The notes beneath the pieces are model-generated. The model was given only the letters and a program-made list of their open reading frames with translations, searched no databases and had not been told where the DNA came from. Made by a program: the position numbers and the translations under genes. Positions 47,746-56,955 of a stretch of 64,000 nucleotides of DNA are shown here, piece after piece. This stretch comes from Ardenticatenaceae bacterium. GTDB taxonomy: Bacteria; Chloroflexota; Anaerolineae; Promineifilales; Promineifilaceae. The stretch covers positions 62,001 to 126,000 of the forward strand of contig JACKCC010000011.1 of the NCBI GenBank assembly GCA_020634245.1. Reading direction: 5' to 3'. Position 1 is the first letter of the stretch, and every line of letters begins with the position of its first letter.

Positions 47746-48741
47746 ATGCCTTTAATCCTTGGCCTGCTGGCCGCGCTGGGAATCATTCTCCTGGCCAATT
47801 ATCTCGTTCTCATCGACATTGACCGATACAAGCGGCTGTTTGACGGGCTGCTGCTGGTCCTCAACATACCGGTTCTGCTGTTTGGCGGCTTTCTTGTGCT
47901 GGCTCCGCCGCAAACATTGGCCGACTTACAGCCGGACATGGCACTGGCGTTCCCCAATCAGGCGGCCTATGGGGCGATGCTGGCGGCGATTGCTTTGTGG
48001 GACATGCTGGTCTGTTTACGGCCGTTACGCCAAATCATGGCCCGCTGGCTGCCGCTTGATTCCACTTCACCGGTGCACACACTGGCGCTGATGTTAAGCG
48101 GTATCCTGGCCGGAACGACCCTGCTCACGCTCACACAGGGCGGATTGGAAGGGGTAGCGGAAACGGCCGTGTCCACCCCACTTATTGATTTCGTCTTTCA
48201 ACAGGCTCTATTCATTTTGTTGGCCTTATTGGGAGTTGGGCTGCTGGTGCGCCGCCGCCTGCCGGAATTAGCCAAACGATTGGGATTGGAACGGCCGTCC
48301 TGGTCCCAGATTCGCTTTGGGCTGCGCTGGATCGCCATCCTCGTTTTCATCCAGTGGGCCGCCGGCATAATTTGGGCACTGGCCAGCCCTGACCAATCGC
48401 AGTTGGTGGAAGGCATCAATAACGTCCTTCTGGGCAACTTCGACACCGTTGGCGAATGGTTCATCGTCGCCCTGGGCGCTGGTCTGGGCGAAGAAATCTT
48501 GTTCCGGGGAGCTATGCAGCCTATTTTCGGCCTCTGGTTCACCTCCATTATTTTCGCCATCGCCCACATCCAGTACGGATTCACGCTGGTCACCATTCTC
48601 ATCTTCGTCATCAGCGCCGTCCTGGGCTACATCCGCCGCCGTACCAATACCACCGTCGCTATCTTCGTCCACGCCGGTTATGATTTTGTTCTGGGCATGT
48701 TTTTCCTGCTGGCGACACTGCTGGAAAAATTCATTAGTTAA
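47746..48741 (+). CDS. CPBP family intramembrane metalloprotease
   Basis: The 331-residue protein has about eight helices. The C-terminal CPBP domain has all expected motifs: E249-E-ILF-R254 in GAGLGEEILFRGAMQPIF, His274 in AIAHIQYGFT and a final VHAGYDFVLG. In contrast to the protein at 46063-46911, the active-site Arg is present. Members cleave prenylated or bacteriocin-like peptides; the substrate is unknown. It ends 45 bases before the tRNA-Pro gene. Signals before the ATG are weak. Confidence 0.87.
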   Translation: MPLILGLLAALGIILLANYLVLIDIDRYKRLFDGLLLVLNIPVLLFGGFLVLAPPQTLADLQPDMALAFPNQAAYGAMLAAIALWDMLVCLRPLRQIMARWLPLDSTSPVHTLALMLSGILAGTTLLTLTQGGLEGVAETAVSTPLIDFVFQQALFILLALLGVGLLVRRRLPELAKRLGLERPSWSQIRFGLRWIAILVFIQWAAGIIWALASPDQSQLVEGINNVLLGNFDTVGEWFIVALGAGLGEEILFRGAMQPIFGLWFTSIIFAIAHIQYGFTLVTILIFVISAVLGYIRRRTNTTVAIFVHAGYDFVLGMFFLLATLLEKFIS

Positions 48742-48747
48742 CAAATT

Positions 48748-48775
48748 TTGCTCATCACCAGCAATTTGTTATAAT
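48748..48775 (+). promoter_or_regulatory. Promoter of tRNA-Pro
   Basis: TTGCTC (48748-48753) and TATAAT (48770-48775) are 16 bases apart. The tRNA begins 10 bases beyond the -10 box. Confidence 0.65.
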
Positions 48776-48785
48776 TCCTTTCGCT

Positions 48786-48860
48786 CGGGGCATGGCGCAG
48801 TTTGGCTAGCGCGCTTCAATGGGGTTGAAGAGGTCGTGGGTTCAAATCCCGCTGCCCCGA
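48786..48860 (+). tRNA. tRNA-Pro, anticodon GGG
   Basis: CGGGGCA begins and TGCCCCG closes the acceptor stem, with discriminator A. The D arm GGCGCAGTTTGGCTAGCGC, the anticodon stem CTTCA/TGAAG with loop ATGGGGT (anticodon GGG) and the T arm GTGGGTTCAAATCCCGC fit tRNA-Pro reading CCC/CCU. The length is 75 bases; CCA is not encoded. Confidence 0.93.
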
Positions 48861-48874
48861 CTGAAAATTACAGA

Positions 48875-48902
48875 AACGCCGCGTAATATTGCGCGGCGTT
48901 TT
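48875..48902 (+). terminator. Terminator after tRNA-Pro
   Basis: AACGCCGCG pairs with CGCGGCGTT around an 8-base loop and is followed by TTGTGTTTG. Confidence 0.75.
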
Positions 48903-48988
48903 GTGTTTGTGGGAAGATAACTATTAAGCCCCAGTTGGCGAAGTCTGGAGACCAGCCACAGCCTTAAGAGTTACGTGGGAAGTGGAAA

Positions 48989-49483
48989 ATGAGTAAAGAA
49001 CAAACCGCACGCATTCGCAATATTACGCTTTCGATTCTCTTCGCTTTAGGCATTATTCTTTGTGCCATCTCCCTGGGGGCTGAATTAATTGGCATTGATT
49101 TGACGCCCGGATTCGGCATGGTGCAGATGTTTCAACTGCTGTTGGGGATTACTTTTTTGACAATCGCCGTCTTTGTTTACCTCAAACAACATCGCCCTAA
49201 CGGCACGCCCCGTTCGTTACAAGCCGATATTGCCGTTCGACTGGCGGCAACGGGCCTGGTTTTTGCCTATGTCACCGGGTTGTCAGACTTGATTGGGATT
49301 GGGACGCATGTGCAGCCATCGTTTGAACGGCCGTTTGTCGGCCCGCTTCAGTTGGGTGGATTGGCACTGGGCGTGCTTTCCATCATTGTTGGACTGCTGC
49401 TGTATTACACCAGCCGCGGCGCTCGTAACAGTTCTTCGATGGAGTTTTTGGTCAACAATGGGAATGGAAAGAAGGAAGGGTGA
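48989..49483 (+). CDS. Four-helix membrane protein of unknown function
   Basis: I do not recognise this 164-residue protein. It has four hydrophobic segments at about residues 12-32, 44-63, 83-105 and 124-144, joined by short polar loops, and a charged N-terminus (MSKEQTARIRN) and C-terminal tail (NNGNGKKEG). The AAGTGGAAA before the ATG is a weak ribosome site. It stands alone between tRNA-Pro and the convergent sortase-like gene. A heptamer array (GTGTCAT words) follows the stop. A role cannot be assigned. Confidence 0.65.
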   Translation: MSKEQTARIRNITLSILFALGIILCAISLGAELIGIDLTPGFGMVQMFQLLLGITFLTIAVFVYLKQHRPNGTPRSLQADIAVRLAATGLVFAYVTGLSDLIGIGTHVQPSFERPFVGPLQLGGLALGVLSIIVGLLLYYTSRGARNSSSMEFLVNNGNGKKEG

Positions 49484-49487
49484 TAGG

Positions 49488-49517
49488 TGTCATGTTTCAC
49501 GTATCATGTGTCATTTA
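49488..49517. repeat. GTGTCAT heptamer array
   Basis: GTGTCAT, GTTTCAC, GTATCAT, GTGTCAT and TT follow at 7-base steps between two convergent genes. Confidence 0.6.
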
Positions 49518-49523
49518 AGTGAT

Positions 49524-50897
49524 TTAGCGCAGGTTGGTTAGCTGGAAGGGTTGGTTGAGGACGGTGAAAACGGCCGTATCCACACCCATCGGCCTCTGGA
49601 AAGTCAACACAAACGGCGTAGACTGCCCCGGCCCTACCGTCCAGGGAAAGGCGGGATTGGTCGAGAGCAGCAAGTAAACGGAGCCATCATCTGTCCGCAG
49701 GGAAACGGCCGTTTCCGCCACCGACAACGGCTGCGATCCTAAATTCGTCACCTGCCCCGTCAATACCAAATTGGTCAAATCATTGGAAACCGACACTTGC
49801 GATAGTGTGACCTGGGCATTGCCGGCCGCCTGCGCGCCGCCGCTGAAGGGAATCGTCACTTGAAGCTGTGCCCCGGTATTCAAATTCGTGGCCAGCCAAT
49901 GGACATTACTGCTGTTCAATCCCAACGGAATTTGATAACCGGCCGTCGCCAAAACCGTCTGGCTGGCATTGAGAAAGCCGCCCAACGCCGGATGGTTGCC
50001 CAACTGTGCCGCCACCGGATTCACGGCATACTGATTGCCTAATTCATCCAACAAACTAAATTGCAGCCGGGAAGTGTCCAGCGCCGTCAGGCTAATATTT
50101 TGAATCTGGTAATCAATGAGATAAAAAGCGAATCCGGGCTGCGCTTCCGGGCGATCCAAAACGTAAGCAGCGCTGTTTACGACAATTTGAACGTCGTCCA
50201 ACTGCGCCGTTTCACCCAGTTCAACGGCACTTCCCCCTGCGGATCCACTGCTGCCAGCCTCATCGACCAGGTAACGGCCGTTCACCACCAACCGCTCCTC
50301 GCCGCCCGTCCCCACCAAAATCAAGGTCAATCCCGGCGCATGCTGGGCATACACATCAGGATTGCCCACTAATATTTGTTCCCGGCTGCTAAATGTAAAC
50401 GTATGCACAATGCCGCTTTTGGTCGTTAGCTGCATCAAATCGCCGGGAGCCAACTGTTCCAACGCAGCCCGGTTGCTGTCCGATTCCGGTACACCAATGA
50501 CGTAGTTGATGATCGTGCCGTAGACCCATACGGCCGTTTCCGTATTCTCAAATGTAGGCGACCAGATGCGATCATCCGCCACCGTTTGTGACTGCACTAA
50601 AAATGTGTTTCCCTTTACACCCAGACTCACCGGCACATCCAGCGTCACCGAAATCCGATCCGTGTCGCTGACCCCCACCACCAACGGTTCATCGACAGCA
50701 GCGGATTCGGCAGAATCGGCAAACGGCGTCGGCGTCACATCGGCCGTACCACTGTCACGCAGCAGCAAAACCAAAACCATCACAAACATAGCCACAAAGC
50801 CAACCACCAGCAACCCAACAACGATGGCCAGTCCGCGATTATTAACAAAAATATCTTTCAGAGAATTATTTGACTGCTCTGGCTGCTCCGATGACAT
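49524..50897 (-). CDS. Membrane-anchored protein with sortase-like and DUF4352-like domains
   Basis: The 457-residue protein has a cytoplasmic N-terminal tail, one helix (about residues 24-46), and an extracellular part. Residues about 75-215 (VWVYGTIINYVIGVPESDSNRAALEQLAPGDLMQLTTKSG...PGLTLILVGTGGEERLVVNGRY) follow the sortase pattern, but the catalytic TLxTC is replaced by LTLILV and the His is not evident, so it is probably inactive. This match is tentative. Residues about 235-345 (QIVVNSAAYVLDRPEAQPGFAFYLIDYQIQNIS...) resemble a DUF4352 immunoglobulin-like domain, and a further beta domain follows. Unknown ligand; no partner gene is clear. Confidence 0.6.
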   Translation of the reverse strand: MSSEQPEQSNNSLKDIFVNNRGLAIVVGLLVVGFVAMFVMVLVLLLRDSGTADVTPTPFADSAESAAVDEPLVVGVSDTDRISVTLDVPVSLGVKGNTFLVQSQTVADDRIWSPTFENTETAVWVYGTIINYVIGVPESDSNRAALEQLAPGDLMQLTTKSGIVHTFTFSSREQILVGNPDVYAQHAPGLTLILVGTGGEERLVVNGRYLVDEAGSSGSAGGSAVELGETAQLDDVQIVVNSAAYVLDRPEAQPGFAFYLIDYQIQNISLTALDTSRLQFSLLDELGNQYAVNPVAAQLGNHPALGGFLNASQTVLATAGYQIPLGLNSSNVHWLATNLNTGAQLQVTIPFSGGAQAAGNAQVTLSQVSVSNDLTNLVLTGQVTNLGSQPLSVAETAVSLRTDDGSVYLLLSTNPAFPWTVGPGQSTPFVLTFQRPMGVDTAVFTVLNQPFQLTNLR

Positions 50898-50930
50898 AAA
50901 AGACCTTTAATTGGAATAGTTTATTGTACC

Positions 50931-52808
50931 TTAAGGGATGCCAACCGGCAGTGGCTGCGGGGCAATCCGCACCAAAATATTGGCGCTATCTCCGGTAACA
51001 ATTTGGGTGTAATTGAGGAAGGGCACAACCACACGCACCGCCCCAACAACAGAAATCGAATCAAAGCGAATCATCCCCGCTTCATTGGTATATCCAAAAG
51101 CCACCAATTCACCAGAGCTGTTTGCGTAAAGGGAAACGGCCGTGTCCATAATCCCTTCCGTCAGTTCCGGCATAAAATTCTCATTCTGATCGTAATAAAT
51201 CGTCACGTTGATCGTCGATGTCCGTGCGCCACCACTGAGTGGCGTCGAAGTCGGCAGCGGCTGGAACTGTACCAGTGGCGGCGTTGGCGGCAGCGGCGTA
51301 TTAAAACTACTCAAATCAATTGGTGTTGGCGTAGGTGGGAATGTTGGGAAAACAATAGGCGTCGCCGTTGGCACAGAGGGCACACCACCACCACCCACAA
51401 ACGCCGAAGTCGGAACGGCCGTTGGCGTTGCCGTAGCTGTGGTAGCTGTACATATAAGCTGATAAGTATACTGATCCGCCTCTTCAAACGGTGGAACATT
51501 TACCGGCCCAAGCTCCACATGCAGCCAGCCAGTATAGTTTGATAGATAAGACAACTTACTCCCTAAATCACCCAGCGCCTTATCATCATTTCCCAAATTG
51601 GGCTGAAAATCATTCCCATTTTGATCCAGAAAGATCATATTCGTATCAGCCAAAGAACCTTCTGGAATCGTCGTCTCGCACGTATATTCAATCCCCGGCT
51701 TCATCCAGATGCGGAAAATATCTGTATCCTGAAGGCTGCCAAACACCGGAACAAAGTTGAAATTATATGTCCTGTCCAAACCAATCGTACAGGCATATTG
51801 AATAGTACTATTGAATTCACAAAGAGCATCATCACTTCCCAATGGTGGCGGTGTATGACTGGGCGTCGGCGTTGGCGGCGCAATTTCCCGAACTTCAAAA
51901 CAATACGTCTTGTCAGCCGGGTCAGACGGGTCTCTATTTTCAATCCGGGCATAATAATACCCATCCGAATTAGCCGTAATCGTCACCTGAGACCGGCGGC
52001 TTCCCACTTCATAATCATCATTACTGGCAATCTGCGTCCCTTGCGGATTATAAACCCGCAGCGCCGTATCAATACCCGGCTCCAAATCCGTCGTAGATAT
52101 AATGTAATAAGAGCCTGCCTTACCTACAAAGCGGAAATAATCCAAATCCCCTGTTGGCCACAACGTAATACTACACAACTTCGTACCAGAAGATGTCGTG
52201 TAAGCCTCCTGCAAAGTATTATTTGGCTCATAAGCATCCACGTAAATAGGCGGAGCCCCTGACGTAGCCGTTGGCGTATTCGTTGGAGCAGCATCATCAT
52301 TCAAAATAGTAAAAGTAGCCTCATTAATCCCCCCTAAAACCGCATTGACCGGATTACGCAAGACCAGTGTAAAAAACTCATCCGGTTCGTAAACAGTATC
52401 CTGGACAATCGTAACCGTAAATGTCTGGGTGCTTGGGGAAGTTGTAAACGTCAAAACGCCTGTCCCACCAATCGTATAATCGTTTGTTGCCCCGGCCGTA
52501 GCCGTACCAGCTACACCAATATATTCAACAGTAGCTGGTGAAGCTGCCATCGTTCCAGCAAGTTGAACTGTAATAGTCGCCGTATTCGGATTGGTTCCCT
52601 CGTTGCGGCTGTAAGAAGCGCTCGTAAATTGAACTTCCGGCGGTGTCTGCATCAAAGGGGCCGCTGCCGCAGAATCAAACAATGGCAAAATATTCCCGTC
52701 ATGAGCACTAAAAATCATTACGAGAACAAAAAACAAAGCAATACCAATACTAATTCTAATAAGACGGTTTGCGGTTGATTGCATAGCAAAAACCCTAACT
52801 TTACTCAT
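50931..52808 (-). CDS. Secreted Calx-beta / pre-peptidase domain protein
   Basis: A 625-residue exported protein with a signal helix at about residues 16-34. A Calx-beta domain spans about 58-170 (SRNEGTNPNTATITVQL...TATAGATNDYTIGGTGVLTF...VYEPDEFFTLVL). Two bacterial pre-peptidase C-terminal (PPC-like) domains with DAYEPNNTLQEA and DLDYFRFVGKAG, and LQDTDIFRIWM, follow at about 190-310 and 330-460. A Pro/Thr-rich linker (PTATPIVFPTFPPTPTP) precedes an SdrD-B/Cna-B-like domain (about 530-620, VTIYYDQNENFMPELTEGIMDTAVSLYAN). Codon use is AT-richer than its neighbours. The start may be ATG 52808 or 52784. Probably cell-surface adhesion or structure. Confidence 0.78.
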   Translation of the reverse strand: MSKVRVFAMQSTANRLIRISIGIALFFVLVMIFSAHDGNILPLFDSAAAAPLMQTPPEVQFTSASYSRNEGTNPNTATITVQLAGTMAASPATVEYIGVAGTATAGATNDYTIGGTGVLTFTTSPSTQTFTVTIVQDTVYEPDEFFTLVLRNPVNAVLGGINEATFTILNDDAAPTNTPTATSGAPPIYVDAYEPNNTLQEAYTTSSGTKLCSITLWPTGDLDYFRFVGKAGSYYIISTTDLEPGIDTALRVYNPQGTQIASNDDYEVGSRRSQVTITANSDGYYYARIENRDPSDPADKTYCFEVREIAPPTPTPSHTPPPLGSDDALCEFNSTIQYACTIGLDRTYNFNFVPVFGSLQDTDIFRIWMKPGIEYTCETTIPEGSLADTNMIFLDQNGNDFQPNLGNDDKALGDLGSKLSYLSNYTGWLHVELGPVNVPPFEEADQYTYQLICTATTATATPTAVPTSAFVGGGGVPSVPTATPIVFPTFPPTPTPIDLSSFNTPLPPTPPLVQFQPLPTSTPLSGGARTSTINVTIYYDQNENFMPELTEGIMDTAVSLYANSSGELVAFGYTNEAGMIRFDSISVVGAVRVVVPFLNYTQIVTGDSANILVRIAPQPLPVGIP

Positions 52809-53006
52809 CCCTGTAAATCAAGCAGGGCAAAAAATCCCGATATTCAACGGTAATGAGATTATAAGCGTAGGAATAAGCAATAGCAAGTTAAGCAAATGAT
52901 GGAAGGCTCCCAAAAATAAAAAAGCGCGATTTGTCGTGATTGGCTTTAGTAAAAGCGAAAGCAGCACGGTATCTCACTCAAAAACTTGAATGCTTTTTTA
53001 CAACAA

Positions 53007-53034
53007 AAAGGCGCTTCAAAATAGAAGCGCCTTT
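53007..53034 (-). terminator. Terminator after clpP (53 kb)
   Basis: On the minus strand AAAGGCGCTTC pairs with GAAGCGCCTTT around a 6-base loop, followed by a T-run. Confidence 0.78.
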
Positions 53035-53069
53035 CCTATCAAATCATCTTCCCAAAAGGGGAATAGCTG

Positions 53070-53672
53070 TTATTTTTCCAAATTGATCAACACTTCGTCG
53101 ACCAATCCATAGGCAGCTGCCTCTTGGGGAGTCATGTAAAGATCACGGTCGGTATCTTTTTGAATGCGTTCAATCGTCTGTCCGGTGTGATAGCTTAATA
53201 TCTGGTTTAACGTGGTACGCAAACGCAAAATCTCTTGAGCCTGGATGGCAATATCTGATGCCTGCCCCTGTGCGCCACCTAAAGGTTGATGCATGTGAAT
53301 GGTTGCATTAGGCAATGCATAGCGCATTCCTTTTGTTCCTGCCGTCAACAAAACCGTTCCAAAACTGGCGGTAAAGCCAACAGCTACTGTAGAAACCGGA
53401 CATTCCACCTGCTGCATCGTATCGTAAATAGCCATCCCGGCATAAACTTGCCCACCAGGAGAGCTGATGTACATACGAATCGGTTTACTGGAATCCTCTT
53501 GAGCCAAATATAATAGTTGAGCAACAATATAGTTAGCAACGACACTATCAATTGGCACACCTAAAATAATAATTCGCTCTTTAAATAGCCGCGAAAAAAC
53601 ATCGGTTGCATATTCCCGGCGACCATCTGTTTCGATGATCGTAGGATTTGCCAATGCGGTAGGAATAATCAT
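53070..53672 (-). CDS. clpP: ATP-dependent Clp protease proteolytic subunit
   Basis: The 200-residue protein is a conventional ClpP. It has SSPGGQVYAGMAIYDTMQ, catalytic Ser103 in VGFTASFGTVLLTAG, His128 in IHMHQPLGGAQGQASDI and Asp173 in QKDTDRDLYM. The N-terminus (MIIPTALANPTIIETDGRREYATDVFSRLFKERIIILG) has the usual processed form, unlike the acidic N-terminus of the other ClpP at 24640. GGGAG lies before the ATG. It follows tig on the same strand, the common tig-clpP order; the clpX ATPase gene usually next to it is missing here. Confidence 0.95.
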   Translation of the reverse strand: MIIPTALANPTIIETDGRREYATDVFSRLFKERIIILGVPIDSVVANYIVAQLLYLAQEDSSKPIRMYISSPGGQVYAGMAIYDTMQQVECPVSTVAVGFTASFGTVLLTAGTKGMRYALPNATIHMHQPLGGAQGQASDIAIQAQEILRLRTTLNQILSYHTGQTIERIQKDTDRDLYMTPQEAAAYGLVDEVLINLEK

Positions 53673-53797
53673 TTTTGTTCTCCCGTAAAGGTGTAAGGCA
53701 GCAGATTACTGCCAGCGGTTTCCATTTAGTGAATTTTACGAACTATACATTGCCCTTGTTAGATTTACATTATTCCTAAATCTAACTCATGGTAAGC

Positions 53798-55210
53798 TCA
53801 TTCTTCTTCGTCAGCCGCTTCTTCCGCTTCGGCGATGGCGTCCAAATCAGGTGCTTCGCCGCTTAAAATAGCTACCATGCGATCGTGTACTTTGTCCATA
53901 ATAACTTCGCTGCTGATCATGTCAAAGCCATAACCGCTGTTGAAATAGCTGCGCATGCTTTCCTTGAATTCGTCATTTCCGCCAAAAGATTCCAAACGAT
54001 TTTCGATGGCGATATCAACATCTTCAGCGCTTACGGTCAACTTTTCATTGAGAACGAACTGGCGCAAAATCTGCTGCCGTTCCAAGCGCTCAACGGCACC
54101 TTTGCGGAAGTTGTTACGGATTTCGTCTTCAGAATTGTTTTGCAGCCGAATGAAATCTTCCCACTGCCAGCCAGAACGGGTAACTTGCTCTTTAAAAGAG
54201 GCCACCATGTCATCGATTTCCATTTCTACGGCCGCTGGCGGATAAACCATGTGCGCATCGGTCAGCATGTCGGTGATCGTGTCTTCTATTAGTTCATTTT
54301 TGGCATCAGATACAGCTTGTCTTTCCAGGCTCTTGCGAAGGGATGCCTTCAACTCGTCTAAAGTCTCGAAATCGCCTTCGAGTTTAGCCAATTCATCATC
54401 CAGTGGTGGCAGTTCACGTTCTTTGACGTTCAACAATGTGATCTCAAAATCAGCTTCTTTGCCAGCCAGTTCTTCTTCTTTGTAGTATTCTGGGAAGGTA
54501 ACAATGAATGATTTTTCGTCACCAGCAGACATGCCTACGATATTTTCAATGAAGGCCTCGCCCAAATACAGTTTTTGAGCATCCAGCAGGAAGTCAACGC
54601 TTTCTTCGTTAAAGATGATGTCTTTGTAATCATCTTCTTCGGCACCGTCTTCCGCTTCTTCACTATCTGCGGCCACATCGTCTACAACCTGAACCAGTTC
54701 ACCTTTACCACTGATCGTAACCAGATCACCTACGGCAGCCGGCCGATCCACGGGTTCCACTTTTTGATGGCGGGTCTGGACTTGTTCCAGCGCTTCTTCG
54801 ACAGCTTCATCGGTGATGTTTACCGGCTCAATTTCTTTACGCAGTTCGCGGTACCCGGCTAAATCGATCTGGGGCGACAAGGGAACGGTGAATTTGAAAA
54901 CGAGGGGTTCAGTTTCCATGTCATCGAAGGTAGGACGGCCGTACATCTCCGGGTCCACTTCTTCCATAGCTTCTTCAAACACGCCTTGCACCATGTCATC
55001 AATAGCCTCTGCCCGCAGCGCATCCCGGCCCACCCGGCGCAAAATCACATTGTAAGGGACTTTACCACGGCGGAATCCAGGGATATTGATTTCTTTGCTC
55101 AATTTACGTGCGGCCTGCCGCATTTCTTGTTCAACGCGTTCTTCAGGAACTTCGATGGTTACTTTCAGTTCTCGTTGTTCATTTTCTTCGGTATGGATAG
55201 TTAATGTCAC
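53798..55210 (-). CDS. tig: Trigger factor (ribosome-associated chaperone, peptidyl-prolyl isomerase)
   Basis: Trigger factor binds the ribosome exit and folds nascent chains. The 470-residue protein has the ribosome-binding ridge with INIPGFRRGKVPYNVI (the conserved GFRxGxxP), the isomerase domain at about 150-260 (AAVGDLVTISGKGELVQ...VDFLLDAQKLYLGEAFIENIVGMSAGDEKSF) and helical C-terminal arms. The isomerase domain carries an acidic insert (ADSEEAEDGAEEDDYKD) not usual in the family. The start is a GTG at 55210 with GAGG seven bases upstream; a further ATG would be 36 bases earlier. clpP follows. Confidence 0.94.
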   Translation of the reverse strand: MTLTIHTEENEQRELKVTIEVPEERVEQEMRQAARKLSKEINIPGFRRGKVPYNVILRRVGRDALRAEAIDDMVQGVFEEAMEEVDPEMYGRPTFDDMETEPLVFKFTVPLSPQIDLAGYRELRKEIEPVNITDEAVEEALEQVQTRHQKVEPVDRPAAVGDLVTISGKGELVQVVDDVAADSEEAEDGAEEDDYKDIIFNEESVDFLLDAQKLYLGEAFIENIVGMSAGDEKSFIVTFPEYYKEEELAGKEADFEITLLNVKERELPPLDDELAKLEGDFETLDELKASLRKSLERQAVSDAKNELIEDTITDMLTDAHMVYPPAAVEMEIDDMVASFKEQVTRSGWQWEDFIRLQNNSEDEIRNNFRKGAVERLERQQILRQFVLNEKLTVSAEDVDIAIENRLESFGGNDEFKESMRSYFNSGYGFDMISSEVIMDKVHDRMVAILSGEAPDLDAIAEAEEAADEEE

Positions 55211-55233
55211 AGGGGTACCTCTTTCAAAATAAT

Positions 55234-55300
55234 TATGAATGGTCAATTATCAATTATCAACGAACATGCATTAACAATTGGCAATTGACCATTTCTTTCC
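55234..55300. repeat. TCAATTA heptamer array with inverted partner
   Basis: ATGGTCAATTATCAATTA is answered by AACAATTGGCAATTGACCAT. The word sets pair between the tig start and the tRNA-Leu terminator. Confidence 0.6.
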
Positions 55301-55301
55301 A

Positions 55302-55330
55302 AAAAAAAGCGTTGCCGGGGCAACGCTTCC
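55302..55330 (-). terminator. Terminator of tRNA-Leu
   Basis: On the minus strand AGCGTTGCC pairs with GGCAACGCT around a CC loop, followed by T7. Confidence 0.82.
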
Positions 55331-55341
55331 AATTTTCAAAG

Positions 55342-55423
55342 TGGGGATGGAGGGACTCGAACCCACACGCCTTGCGGCACATGATTCTAAGTCATGCGCG
55401 TCTGCCAGTTCCGCCACATCCCC
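55342..55423 (-). tRNA. tRNA-Leu, anticodon TAG
   Basis: Acceptor stem GGGGATG/CATCCCC, discriminator A, anticodon loop CTTAGAA with anticodon TAG (reads CUA), a long variable arm typical of leucine tRNAs (GCCGCAAGGC) and T arm GTGGGTTCGAGTCCC. Length 82 bases. CCA is not encoded. Confidence 0.93.
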
Positions 55424-55548
55424 GGCAAGAGAACAATTATACCATCCCACCTGACATTGCCAAGCGGATGCCGCCAGATACTAATGGGTGTAAAATGGTT
55501 ATATCGCAAGGTAAATCTTGTTGTTTATAGCCAAATAAAGGAGCTAAG

Positions 55549-56949
55549 ATGGGTACATTACTTGTGAAGAATACGGCCGTTCTTGTCACCATGGACGATC
55601 AGCGGCGCGAAATCAAAAACGGGGGCCTGTTTGTACGCGACAACGTCATCGAACAGGTGGGGCCAACCAATGAACTACCGGAAACGGCCGATACCATCCT
55701 CGACCTCAAAGACCACGTTGTTTTGCCCGGCCTGATCAACACCCACCATCATCTGTATCAATCCTTGACCCGCGTCCTGGCCCAGGACAACGACCTCTTC
55801 GTCTGGCTCAAAACCCTCTACCCCATCTGGGCCAACCTGACCGACGAAGCCATCTACGTCAGCACCATTACCGGGTTGGCCGAACTGGCCCTGGCCGGAT
55901 GCACCACCAGCAGCGACCACCTCTACATCTTCCCCAACGACTGCACCCTGGACAGCCAGATTCGGGCCGCCGGCGAAATTGGCGTCCGCTTCCACGCCGC
56001 CCGCGGCTCCATGTCTTTAGGTGAAAGTAAAGGCGGCCTGCCCCCCGACCGTGTCACCGAGGACGAAAAATTCATCCTCAAAGACAGCCAGCGCCTCATC
56101 GAGCAGTACAACGACCAGTCACGCCATGCCATGATGCGCGTCGTCCTGGCCCCCTGCTCCCCCTTCTCCGTCACGCCCGATTTGATGCGCGAATCGGCGG
56201 AAATGGCCCGGCAGTACGGCGTCCGCCTGCACACCCATCTGGCCGAGACGCTGGAAGAAGAAGAGTTCTGCCTGGAAACCTTCGGCGCGCGACCGGTAGA
56301 GTATGTGCAGTCGTTGGGCTGGACCGGCGACGACGTCTGGCACGCCCACTGCGTCCACATGAGCGATGGCGAGATCGATTTGTTCAGCCAAACCGGCACC
56401 GGCGTCGCCCACTGCCCGGCCAGCAACATGCGCCTGGCCAGCGGCATCGCCCGCATCCCGGAGATGATCCAGGCCGGCGTCCCTGTCGGATTAGGCGTCG
56501 ATGGCTCGGCTTCCAATGACGGCGGCCACTTACTGACCGAGGCGCGGCTGGCGCTACTGCTCCAGCGCGTCGCCCCTCACCGCTACCTGAGCGAAAAACC
56601 GGGCGGGCGCGGCGGCTTTGGCGGCAAACCGGATGCGATGACGGCACGGCAGGCGCTGGAACTGGCTACACGGGGCAGCGCTTCGGTGTTGGGCCGGGAT
56701 GACATCGGCCACTTAGCACCGGGGATGAGCGCTGACTTTATCGCTCTCAATTTGAACCAGGTGTCTTTTGCCGGGGCCAATCATGATCCGGTAGCGGCCG
56801 TTATCCTCTGCCAGCCACCCAATGTGGATTATTCGGTGATTAACGGCCGTATCATCGTCGAAAATGGAAACCTGACAACAGTAGACCTGGGGCCGCATCT
56901 GGAACGGCACAATAAAATCGCCATCAACATGGTTAACAACGAAGCTTAA
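55549..56949 (+). CDS. 8-oxoguanine deaminase-like amidohydrolase
   Basis: The 466-residue protein is an amidohydrolase-superfamily deaminase very close in pattern to 8-oxoguanine deaminase: GLINTHHHLYQSLTRVLAQDNDLFVWLKTLYPIW with the first metal His pair, RFHAARGSMSLGESKGGLPPDRVTEDE, RVVLAPCSPFSVTPDLM, RLHTHLAETLEEEEFCLETFG, HAHCVH with the next ligands, GTGVAHCPASNMRLASGIA, and the final Asp in VGLGVDGSASNDGGHLL. It would turn 8-oxoguanine into urate, removing oxidised guanine. AAGGAG lies six bases before the ATG. It converges with a membrane protein gene across a perfect bidirectional hairpin. Confidence 0.87.
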   Translation: MGTLLVKNTAVLVTMDDQRREIKNGGLFVRDNVIEQVGPTNELPETADTILDLKDHVVLPGLINTHHHLYQSLTRVLAQDNDLFVWLKTLYPIWANLTDEAIYVSTITGLAELALAGCTTSSDHLYIFPNDCTLDSQIRAAGEIGVRFHAARGSMSLGESKGGLPPDRVTEDEKFILKDSQRLIEQYNDQSRHAMMRVVLAPCSPFSVTPDLMRESAEMARQYGVRLHTHLAETLEEEEFCLETFGARPVEYVQSLGWTGDDVWHAHCVHMSDGEIDLFSQTGTGVAHCPASNMRLASGIARIPEMIQAGVPVGLGVDGSASNDGGHLLTEARLALLLQRVAPHRYLSEKPGGRGGFGGKPDAMTARQALELATRGSASVLGRDDIGHLAPGMSADFIALNLNQVSFAGANHDPVAAVILCQPPNVDYSVINGRIIVENGNLTTVDLGPHLERHNKIAINMVNNEA

Positions 56950-56955
56950 ATGCCA

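Noticed and set aside
51621..52262. 213-codon frame opposite the Calx-beta gene
   Set aside because: No domain, and the minus-strand protein has clear motifs and a signal peptide.
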